From: Ilumatobacteraceae bacterium
GTDB lineage: Bacteria; Actinomycetota; Acidimicrobiia; Acidimicrobiales; Ilumatobacteraceae
Length of the DNA: 6,302 nucleotides
Reading direction: 5' to 3'
Assembly: GCA_021741795.1 (NCBI GenBank)
Contig: JAIOXC010000078.1
Coordinates: forward strand, 1-6,302
A program made the translations under genes and the position numbers. Shown piece after piece: positions 1 to 5,208 of this stretch; the first letter of the stretch is position 1, and each line of letters starts with the position of its first letter. The notes under the pieces were generated by a model, which ran no database searches, was not told the origin of the DNA, and saw only the letters and a list, made by a program, of their open reading frames with translations.

Positions 1-2
1 AT

Positions 3-809
3 GTCGAGTTGCCAATTCCGCACGGTGACGATCTACATCCAACGCATCTCACCTATTTGCAAATTCCCGAAGCAACTGCACCTGCCGACGAAGCCGGCGT
101 GCGCAACATGCGTGCGCAGTACTACGGAATGATCAGTGACGTCGACGAACAACTTGGTCGCGTCTGGGACAAACTTGCCGAGCTGGGCATGTGGGACAAC
201 ACCATGATCATTGTCACCGCCGATCACGGTGAGCAGCTTGGTGATCACGGGCTTATAGAAAAACTCGGCTTCTTTCCACAGAGCTATCACATTCTCGGAC
301 TCGTTCGCGATCCACGTAACACTCAACAGCATGGAACTGTTGTTGACAAGTTCACCGAAAACATCGACATTTTTCCAACAATTGCCGACGCACTCGCACA
401 GCCTGTTCCGTTGCAGTGTGATGGTCTACCACTCACACCTTTTCTTACAGGGGCCGAGCCGCCGATGTGGCGTGATGCCGCAACATGGGAGTACGACTGG
501 CGATCGGTGTTTATTTATCTCAGCAAGCGCGAGTGGCCGTGGGATCAACGCCTTGAACAGCAACATCTCGCCACTCGTTGCTACGACGATCGCGCTTACG
601 TGCAGTTTGGCAACGGTTCATCGTTGTCATTCGACCTCGCAGCAGACAAAACCTGGCGAACGTACAGTCATGACCTTGCGAAAACCTTGGCGATGGCGCA
701 AGACATGTTGGTTTGGCGATCACGACACACCAATCGCAAACTTTCAGGAATGTTGATAGAGCAAGGTGGCATTGGTGAGTGGCCCACCGATGTTTCATGG
801 CGCAAATAA
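3..809 (+). CDS. Sulfatase / phosphonate monoester hydrolase-like protein, C-terminal part (5' truncated)
   Basis: This is the C-terminal 268 residues of an alkaline-phosphatase-superfamily hydrolase. The open frame continues off the left edge, so the TTG at 9 is not a real start. The family cleaves sulfate, phosphate or phosphonate esters with a formylglycine nucleophile and a bound metal. The Asp-His metal ligands are visible in TADHGEQLGDHG (Asp at 222-224, His at 225-227). A Lys 13 residues after that Asp (LIEKLGFF) matches the spacing of the active-site lysine in characterised phosphonate monoester hydrolases. TENIDIFPTIADAL, CDGLPLTPFL and WEYDWR also match that subgroup, as does the tail with WRSRHTNRKLSG. 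The nucleophile motif (C/S-x-P-x-R) lies outside the window, so activity and substrate are open; arylsulfatase is the main alternative. The stop is TAA at 807-809. The next gene on the strand starts 131 bp later. Confidence 0.88.
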   Translation, partial: VELPIPHGDDLHPTHLTYLQIPEATAPADEAGVRNMRAQYYGMISDVDEQLGRVWDKLAELGMWDNTMIIVTADHGEQLGDHGLIEKLGFFPQSYHILGLVRDPRNTQQHGTVVDKFTENIDIFPTIADALAQPVPLQCDGLPLTPFLTGAEPPMWRDAATWEYDWRSVFIYLSKREWPWDQRLEQQHLATRCYDDRAYVQFGNGSSLSFDLAADKTWRTYSHDLAKTLAMAQDMLVWRSRHTNRKLSGMLIEQGGIGEWPTDVSWRK

Positions 810-812
810 TTC

Positions 813-837
813 GTTAACTGTTAATTTGTTAGTGAAC
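813..837. promoter_or_regulatory. Imperfect AT-rich palindrome between hydrolase and MMPL genes
   Basis: GTTAACT at 813-819 faces AGTGAAC at 831-837 with one mismatch and an 11-base centre. The tetramer GTTA recurs at 813, 820 and 828. It starts 3 bases after the hydrolase stop and lies about 100 bases before the MMPL start. It could be an operator for the exporter (TetR-type regulators often control MMPL genes) or a weak terminator stem, but no U-tract follows. The symmetry is seen; any function is inference. Confidence 0.22.
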
Positions 838-845
838 TTTGCCAT

Positions 846-860
846 GGGTCAATTCAGCAC
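846..860 (+). promoter_or_regulatory. Candidate upstream motif GGGTCAATTCAGCAC (copy 1)
   Basis: This 15-base sequence lies 80 bases before the MMPL start. It matches GGGTCAATTCAGTAC, found upstream of the cupredoxin gene on the other strand, at 14 of 15 positions and in the same orientation relative to the gene. It may be a transcription-factor site or part of a promoter. I could not place a convincing -10/-35 pair around it. Confidence 0.3.
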
Positions 861-916
861 TAAGTAAGGCATGCCCGACTAGCCTTAAAACCGTTCATAA
901 GTAAGCCCCGCTTGCA

Positions 917-929
917 TTTCCCCCCGAAA
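917..929 (+). promoter_or_regulatory. C-run flanked by short inverted repeat in the MMPL leader
   Basis: TTTC (917-920), CCCCC (921-925) and GAAA (926-929) form a 4-bp inverted repeat around a C-run. A second C6 run sits at 933-938 just before the ATG. The only purine-rich stretch near a ribosome-binding position is GAAAGAA (926-932), a weak Shine-Dalgarno match 8 bases before the start, so initiation may be weak or leaderless. The arrangement resembles the hairpins before the cupredoxin and P450 genes, but here the coding strand carries C, not G. Confidence 0.22.
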
Positions 930-940
930 GAACCCCCCAC

Positions 941-3202
941 ATGTTGATTGCTCTTGCTCGTTTTTCCGTACGTCACCGTCGAATGATGGTCGGATTTTGG
1001 CTCTTATTCGTCATTGCTTTGGGTGCAATCTCAAATTCGGTTGGCCCAAACTTCGCTACACAATTCGAGCTTCCAAAAAGCGAGTCCAATGATGTGCGCG
1101 AACTCCTCACAGCAAATAGCCCTGATCTTGCTGGTTTCAGCGGGCAAATTGTGTTCACTTCGCCCAACGGAGTCACATCCGATGAAGTCAAATCATCCAT
1201 GACTGAATTGTTTACCCAAGTTGCCCAAATTCCAGGAGTTGCTGTAGCAAGCCCCTTCGATACCCCGGGCAAGATCAACCCAGCAGGCACAACAGCATTT
1301 GCCGCTATTGACGTCACGTTGCGCTCGCAAAATGAATTGATCTCACTTGGTTCCGAAATCCAAGAAATTGGCAAGAAGTTCAGTCTTGATGGTGTTGAGA
1401 TTGAATACGGAGGGGAAATCTTTGCTGTGTTTGAGTTGCCAGCCAGCGAACTGTACGGATTACTTGCAGCAGTAATCATTCTGGTTCTTGCATTTGGTTC
1501 GGTGCTCGCGATGGGTTTGCCTATTGGCACGGCGTTAATTGGTCTCGGTGCTGGCACATCACTCGTCACTATTTTAAGTCACGTCGTAGGCATGCCCGAC
1601 TTCACCACATCACTCGTTGCAATGATCGGACTAGGCGTAGGCATCGACTACGCATTATTTATTGTGACTCGTTATCGCGAAGGACTTGAGAACGGCCTCA
1701 GTGTCGAAGATGCGGTCGTTGACGCGGTTGACACTTCTGGTCGTGCTGTGATTTTTGCTGGCATCACCGTAATCATTTCATTGCTTGGACTGTTTTTAAT
1801 GGGTCTGGCATTTGCTCGCGGCTTAGCAATTGGCGCAATAGTCGGTGTGCTCTTGATGATTATTGCATCAATCACATTTCTTCCAGCCCTACTCGCAATG
1901 GTCAAACATCGGGTCAACGTCACAACTCGTGCCGCCCTCGTTGCACTCGTTGCTTTCGTAGTGATCTCTTTGATAGCAGTGATCAATCACTCAATAAAGA
2001 CTTTCTTGGTGGGTCTTGCCATCACCGTTGGTGTCACACTCATCAGTTTGGTGATCAAGCCGTTGCGGACTCCGATCAAACATCGCTTGAAAAAAGCCAA
2101 GGAACTCACATTTTGGTATCGCTGGAGTCGTTTTATTCAGCGTCGTCCTTGGTCAGCCGCACTCAGCGCAACCGCAATTCTGCTCGTTTTGGCAGCCCCA
2201 CTTGCATCTATTCGCCTCGGCTTTGGCGATAACGGCAATGCACCGACAACTACGACTGTGCGCAAGGCATTTGACATGCTTGCAGACGGTTTTGGTCCAG
2301 GATTTAATGGCCCTCTCTACATCACCGTGCAGGGCGACGCAGCAGCAAACCCTGATGCACTTGCCGCGTTTGTAGGAACGCTGCAATCAACAGAAGGAAT
2401 TGCATTTGCTCAAAGCACACCGGCATCCGCCGATGGATCACTCTCTTTAGTTATTGCATACCCAACCACTGCCCCACAAGACGCAGCAACCTACGATCTC
2501 GTCAAGTTTTTGCGCAGTGATGTCATCCCACCAACTGGTGTTGATGCAAAAGTCGGAGGCTTCACCGCGTCTGGTGCAGATTTTGCTACTGCGATTGGTT
2601 CGCGCATGCCGTATCTGTTTATCGGTGTGCTCTCACTTTCGTTTTTGTTGTTGATGGCCGTATTTCGCAGTTTGCTCGTGCCACTAAAAGCAGTAATCAT
2701 GAACCTGTTGTCAATCGGTGCGGCTTATGGCGTACTCGTTGCCGTCTTTCAATGGGGATGGGGAATCAGTCTCATCGGTGTTGGAAAAGCCGGACCAATT
2801 GAGTCGTGGGCTCCGATGATGTTGTTCGCAATCGTCTTTGGTTTGTCGATGGACTATGAAGTGTTTTTACTCTCGCGTGTCAAAGAAGAATACGACCGCA
2901 CTGGCGATAATGCATCTGCTGTTGCCGATGGACTCGCAGCAACTGCGCGAGTCATCACTGCCGCTGCGTTGATCATGGTTTTCGTGTTCGGTTCGTTCGT
3001 GCTCGGCTACGACCGACAACTGAAACTTTTCGGCCTGGGTCTTTCGGTTGCAGTCTTTATCGATGCAACAATCGTGCGCATGGTGTTGGTGCCAGCAACA
3101 ATGGAACTCTTAGGTGATCGCAACTGGTGGATCCCAGCGTGGATCAACCGTCTATTGCCAAAAATTGACGTTGAAGGTCACCACTCTCTAGAAACTCACT
3201 AA
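941..3202 (+). CDS. MMPL-family RND transporter
   Basis: A complete 753-residue inner-membrane exporter of the MMPL branch of the RND superfamily, which uses the proton gradient to move lipids or other hydrophobic compounds out of actinobacterial cells. It has two repeats: TM1 (about 15-33), an extracytoplasmic domain (about 35-165) and TM2-6 (about 171-320); then TM7 (about 405-423), a second domain (about 425-555) and TM8-12 (about 558-720). The two proton-relay Asp-Tyr pairs expected from MmpL3 are present: GIDY (D236, Y237) and SMDYEVFL (D638, Y639). Residues 332-349 and 354-373, in what is normally a soluble cytoplasmic linker, look like two extra membrane helices. WYRWSRFIQRRPW (392-404) then leads into TM7 as usual. 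The ATG at 941 gives a typical N-terminus, with a basic stretch before TM1, although the ribosome-binding site is poor. Its 3' end overlaps the convergent P450 gene by 15 bp. The substrate is unknown. Confidence 0.93.
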   Translation: MLIALARFSVRHRRMMVGFWLLFVIALGAISNSVGPNFATQFELPKSESNDVRELLTANSPDLAGFSGQIVFTSPNGVTSDEVKSSMTELFTQVAQIPGVAVASPFDTPGKINPAGTTAFAAIDVTLRSQNELISLGSEIQEIGKKFSLDGVEIEYGGEIFAVFELPASELYGLLAAVIILVLAFGSVLAMGLPIGTALIGLGAGTSLVTILSHVVGMPDFTTSLVAMIGLGVGIDYALFIVTRYREGLENGLSVEDAVVDAVDTSGRAVIFAGITVIISLLGLFLMGLAFARGLAIGAIVGVLLMIIASITFLPALLAMVKHRVNVTTRAALVALVAFVVISLIAVINHSIKTFLVGLAITVGVTLISLVIKPLRTPIKHRLKKAKELTFWYRWSRFIQRRPWSAALSATAILLVLAAPLASIRLGFGDNGNAPTTTTVRKAFDMLADGFGPGFNGPLYITVQGDAAANPDALAAFVGTLQSTEGIAFAQSTPASADGSLSLVIAYPTTAPQDAATYDLVKFLRSDVIPPTGVDAKVGGFTASGADFATAIGSRMPYLFIGVLSLSFLLLMAVFRSLLVPLKAVIMNLLSIGAAYGVLVAVFQWGWGISLIGVGKAGPIESWAPMMLFAIVFGLSMDYEVFLLSRVKEEYDRTGDNASAVADGLAATARVITAAALIMVFVFGSFVLGYDRQLKLFGLGLSVAVFIDATIVRMVLVPATMELLGDRNWWIPAWINRLLPKIDVEGHHSLETH

Positions 3203-4396
3203 ACACTTGCGCGGGCCGTGCACTTGGCCACCCGCCCACGTCACATCAGTTTTATCAACGAGCTCAAACTCAGGAATTCTCTCGAGCCACGTCTGCAATG
3301 CAACGCGTACTTCAAGTCGCGCCAAGTTGCTGCCCGCGCAACGATGAATACCAGAACCGAATGCAACGTGGCGATTGTGCTCTCGGTCCAAAATCACTTC
3401 ATCAGGATTTTCAAATTGTCGCGGATCACGGTTTGCTGCTGGAAAGGCCATCAAGACTCGATCCCCCGCCTTCATTGGGCATCCCTGAAACTCAACGTCG
3501 TGATCAACAATGCGGGCCATCGTCACTGGCGCATACATACGCAATAACTCTTCAATGGCTGTTGGCCACAAGTCTGGATTGTCGCGCAATTGTTTGCGGT
3601 GCTCTGGGTGCTGGGCCATGTGCCACATGCATGAGCCAATTGCAGACCACGTGGTGTCAACTCCTGCAACGAGCATCAAGTTGCATACGCCGAGCACGTA
3701 CTCGATTGGCACAACCTTGCCTTCTACTTCGGTGTTCATCAACTCGGTAATAAAGTCGTCTTCGCGAGGATTCTGTTTACGCTCTGCAACTTGCGCCAAA
3801 AAGAATTCGATGATGTTCTTGCGAGCCCATTTACGTCCTTCTGCATCCAGAATGTTTTCAAGTGCCGCACGCACCCATGCAGTGAAATCGGCTTCCATCT
3901 CGAGTGGCACGCCGAGCAAAGTTGCGATCACGCGCACGGGAATGTGCTGTGCGTAATCCGCTGCGGCATCTGCAGTGCCTTTATCAATCACTTCATCAAT
4001 CAGTTGGTTGCACAAGTCGCGCGTTCCTTGCTCGAACTTGGCAACCGACTGTGGAGAAAATACTGGCAAGATCAGTCGACGATGCCAGTGATGATCTGGT
4101 GGGTCAGAAGTGATTGGTGGTGCTGTAACGCCACCGTAGGAGCCTTCGCCTTGTCCAGGAAATGGTGGAACAACCAAAATGCCACGCGATGTAAACGTCT
4201 CGTACTCTTGTGCAATTGCTACAACATCTTCATAACGAGTTGGCAACCACGAGCCTTCGTAACGCTCGGTGCGAGCAATCGGGCACTGTGATTCGCGTAT
4301 CTCAGAAAAACTTGGATACGGGTCTTTAACAAACTCCGGCTCAAAGATGTCGTAGTCGGTCAGCAGATCTTCTACAGGTTTGCGAACTTCAGTCAT
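3188..4396 (-). CDS. Cytochrome P450 (bacterial class I type)
   Basis: A complete 402-residue soluble P450, a normal length for bacterial three-component enzymes. It should insert one oxygen atom into an organic substrate using electrons from a ferredoxin. Motifs appear in order: the helix C region DPPDHHWHRR (98-107); the I-helix oxygen-activation motif AGVDTT (244-249); the K-helix ExxR, E283 to R286; and the heme loop FGSGIHRCAG (346-355), with C353 (codon 3340-3338) as thiolate ligand. No N-terminal anchor is present. I cannot assign a CYP family or substrate; terpenoid, steroid or fatty-acid-type substrates are all possible. The ATG at 4396 is preceded by a G-run at 4411-4406 that can serve as Shine-Dalgarno, lying mostly in a hairpin loop. 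The ferredoxin gene lies 34 bp upstream on the same strand, suggesting co-transcription. The TAG stop at 3190-3188 lies inside the convergent MMPL gene. Confidence 0.96.
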   Translation of the reverse strand: MTEVRKPVEDLLTDYDIFEPEFVKDPYPSFSEIRESQCPIARTERYEGSWLPTRYEDVVAIAQEYETFTSRGILVVPPFPGQGEGSYGGVTAPPITSDPPDHHWHRRLILPVFSPQSVAKFEQGTRDLCNQLIDEVIDKGTADAAADYAQHIPVRVIATLLGVPLEMEADFTAWVRAALENILDAEGRKWARKNIIEFFLAQVAERKQNPREDDFITELMNTEVEGKVVPIEYVLGVCNLMLVAGVDTTWSAIGSCMWHMAQHPEHRKQLRDNPDLWPTAIEELLRMYAPVTMARIVDHDVEFQGCPMKAGDRVLMAFPAANRDPRQFENPDEVILDREHNRHVAFGSGIHRCAGSNLARLEVRVALQTWLERIPEFELVDKTDVTWAGGQVHGPRKCLVSF

Positions 4397-4418
4397 AAGT
4401 AATAACCCCCCAGTTATT
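4397..4418 (-). promoter_or_regulatory. Hairpin with G-run Shine-Dalgarno in its loop, before P450
   Basis: Read in the mRNA direction, AATAAC (4418-4413) and GTTATT (4406-4401) form a perfect 6-bp inverted repeat. The 6-base loop is TGGGGG (4412-4407), followed by ACTT and then the ATG at 4396. The G-run is the only Shine-Dalgarno-like element before this start and pairs with the anti-SD through a G-U wobble. Folding could tune translation of the P450 relative to the ferredoxin. The repeat is seen; the regulatory role is inference. The stem is AT-rich and would be weak. Confidence 0.4.
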
Positions 4419-4430
4419 TATGAAATAAAA

Positions 4431-4625
4431 CTAGTCAGTGATGACGATTGCGCGCTCTGGGCAATTTGATTCTGCTCGTCGAGTTTTAGCCTGCAACTCT
4501 GCAGGTATGTCACCGTCTATGAGCACAATGGCATTTCCCATTTCATCACTGCCGAAAACTTCTGGTGCAGCAATCGCGCACATCTGGTGGCCATGGCATG
4601 CATCATCAATCACAGAAACTCTCAT
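4431..4625 (-). CDS. Small ferredoxin, probable [3Fe-4S], P450 redox partner
   Basis: A complete 64-residue cytosolic ferredoxin. The ligand pattern is CxxHxxC...CP: C10, H13, C16 and C55-P56. In actinobacterial P450-associated ferredoxins the middle position of CXX?XXC(X)nCP is Cys in [4Fe-4S] proteins; other residues there, including His, go with [3Fe-4S] clusters or unusual ligation. H13 therefore points to a [3Fe-4S] cluster or a His-ligated variant. Size, the acidic body and the VSVIDDACHGHQMC start fit the family. The ATG at 4625 gives the usual N-terminus with the first Cys near residue 10. I see no good Shine-Dalgarno before it (only TAGGCC directly adjacent), so translation may be leaderless or coupled. 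The P450 gene follows after 34 bp, so this is most likely its electron donor. No ferredoxin reductase gene is in the window. Confidence 0.94.
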   Translation of the reverse strand: MRVSVIDDACHGHQMCAIAAPEVFGSDEMGNAIVLIDGDIPAELQAKTRRAESNCPERAIVITD

Positions 4626-4660
4626 GGCCTAAAGACTAATAAAACTCACTCAACCCATAC

Positions 4661-4666
4661 GAATTG
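4661..4666 (-). promoter_or_regulatory. CAATTC core upstream of ferredoxin
   Basis: This hexamer lies 35 bases before the ferredoxin start, in the 56-bp gap after the cupredoxin stop. It has the same core and gene-relative orientation as the longer motif upstream of the MMPL and cupredoxin genes, but the flanks match poorly (TCCCAATTCGTA). If real, the ferredoxin-P450 pair could have its own promoter. It is weak on its own, because the hexamer also occurs inside genes. Confidence 0.15.
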
Positions 4667-4681
4667 GGAAACCCATATGTC

Positions 4682-5119
4682 TTATTCGACCTTGAATGAA
4701 ATGAACATTCCTGCGTCGTAGTGATCTGGCAGGTTGCAAACGAGTTGATATGTACCTGGCACCAGATTTACCGTCAATGACTCGGTAGTGCCCTTGGCAA
4801 ATTCGCCGATTTCGTTGATCACTTCGATGCCGTCTGTTGGCTCGGCAAAATGGTCTCCATCTAGAGGAATTTCTCCGACTGCGATATCGGTTTTCACAAC
4901 TAAGAACTCATGGCCGATTGTGCCCTCATTGGTCATAGTGAATGTGACATCACCTGCTGCTGCGGTTGTTGCATCAACTGCAACTGCCCATTCAGTCAGT
5001 GTTCCGGTGATGTCATTACTAGTCGCATTGGCCCCATCGTTACTGTCTGCACCACAGCCCACTGTCACGACTGTCAAGAACAGTGCAACTGGAACTGCCT
5101 TAAGAACTGATCCCCTCAT
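4682..5119 (-). CDS. Cupredoxin-domain lipoprotein (type-1 copper protein)
   Basis: A complete 145-residue exported copper protein. The N-terminus has a lysine, a hydrophobic stretch (8-21) and a lipobox-like VTVGC with C22 as the likely acylated residue; the -3 position is Thr, not the usual Leu, so the lipobox is imperfect. A low-complexity linker (23-36) leads into a plastocyanin-like fold (about 37-145). All four type-1 copper ligands can be assigned: H70 in GTIGHEF, then C128, H133 and M138 in CNLPDHYDAGM. It should shuttle single electrons, or bind copper, on the outer face of the membrane; the partner is unknown. The ATG at 5119 follows a GGGGG run (5130-5126) with 6-base spacing, in a hairpin. 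The ferredoxin and P450 genes follow on the same strand after 56 bp, so they may share a transcript, but the predicted compartments differ and a direct redox partnership is doubtful. Confidence 0.92.
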   Translation of the reverse strand: MRGSVLKAVPVALFLTVVTVGCGADSNDGANATSNDITGTLTEWAVAVDATTAAAGDVTFTMTNEGTIGHEFLVVKTDIAVGEIPLDGDHFAEPTDGIEVINEIGEFAKGTTESLTVNLVPGTYQLVCNLPDHYDAGMFISFKVE

Positions 5120-5120
5120 G

Positions 5121-5136
5121 ATGATCCCCCGATCAT
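5121..5136 (-). promoter_or_regulatory. Perfect hairpin with GGGG loop over the cupredoxin Shine-Dalgarno
   Basis: In the mRNA direction, ATGATC (5136-5131), GGGG (5130-5127) and GATCAT (5126-5121) form a perfect 6-bp stem with a 4-base loop. One base separates it from the ATG at 5119. The loop plus the adjoining G is the only Shine-Dalgarno-like sequence for the gene, so folding should compete with ribosome binding. As DNA it could equally be a dyad operator. The same design precedes the P450 gene. The symmetry is seen; its role is inference. Confidence 0.45.
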
Positions 5137-5149
5137 TGCTTGCCTAGTT

Positions 5150-5157
5150 GTGCTGAA
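5150..5157 (-). promoter_or_regulatory. Half-copy TTCAGCAC upstream of cupredoxin
   Basis: This octamer is identical to the right half of the motif upstream of the MMPL gene (853-860). It sits 31 bp, about three helical turns, from the related TTCAGTAC in the fuller copy at 5195-5181. The following bases (AACTAGGCAAGC) also resemble those after the MMPL copy (TAAGTAAGGCATGC) if gaps are allowed. It may be a second binding half-site, but chance is possible. Confidence 0.2.
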
Positions 5158-5180
5158 CCTACACCTAATTATTGGTTGTG

Positions 5181-5195
5181 GTACTGAATTGACCC
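5181..5195 (-). promoter_or_regulatory. Candidate upstream motif GGGTCAATTCAGTAC (copy 2)
   Basis: Read on the - strand, this matches the MMPL upstream copy at 14 of 15 bases. It lies about 60 bases before the cupredoxin start, in the divergent gap between the cupredoxin and LysE genes. It could act on either gene, but the orientation matches the cupredoxin. An AATAAT hexamer 11 bases further on (5168-5163) is the best -10 candidate I see for the cupredoxin promoter, with no clear -35. Confidence 0.32.
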
Positions 5196-5208
5196 CTATC
5201 GTGGAAGT

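Noticed and set aside
1..3. ATG at the first base as a gene start
   Set aside because: It is out of frame with the hydrolase, whose frame runs through codons starting at 3 and continues off the left edge.
9..11. TTG at 9 as the start of the hydrolase
   Set aside because: The reading frame is open upstream and the family's N-terminal catalytic half is missing, so the gene is truncated by the window.
868..880. GGCATGCCCGACT repeated at 868-880 and 1589-1601
   Set aside because: A 13-base repeat is near what chance allows in 6.3 kb, one copy is plain coding sequence, and nothing else links the two places.
973..1569. 198-residue open frame on the - strand inside the MMPL gene
   Set aside because: It is antisense to strongly family-like MMPL sequence and shows no recognisable domain; a coding shadow.
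3211..3235. GC-rich bulged stem after the MMPL stop as a terminator
   Set aside because: It is coding sequence of the P450 C-terminus, has a bulge and is not followed by a T-tract.
3298..4291. Several + strand open frames opposite the P450
   Set aside because: The - strand P450 has all diagnostic motifs; these frames have no domain features and follow from its codon use.
4651..4678. Repeated CCCAT/TGGG elements between cupredoxin and ferredoxin as a terminator
   Set aside because: The possible stems are only 4 bp with competing pairings and no U-run.
4788..5147. 119-residue + strand frame opposite the cupredoxin
   Set aside because: Antisense shadow; the cupredoxin has an intact signal peptide and all copper ligands.
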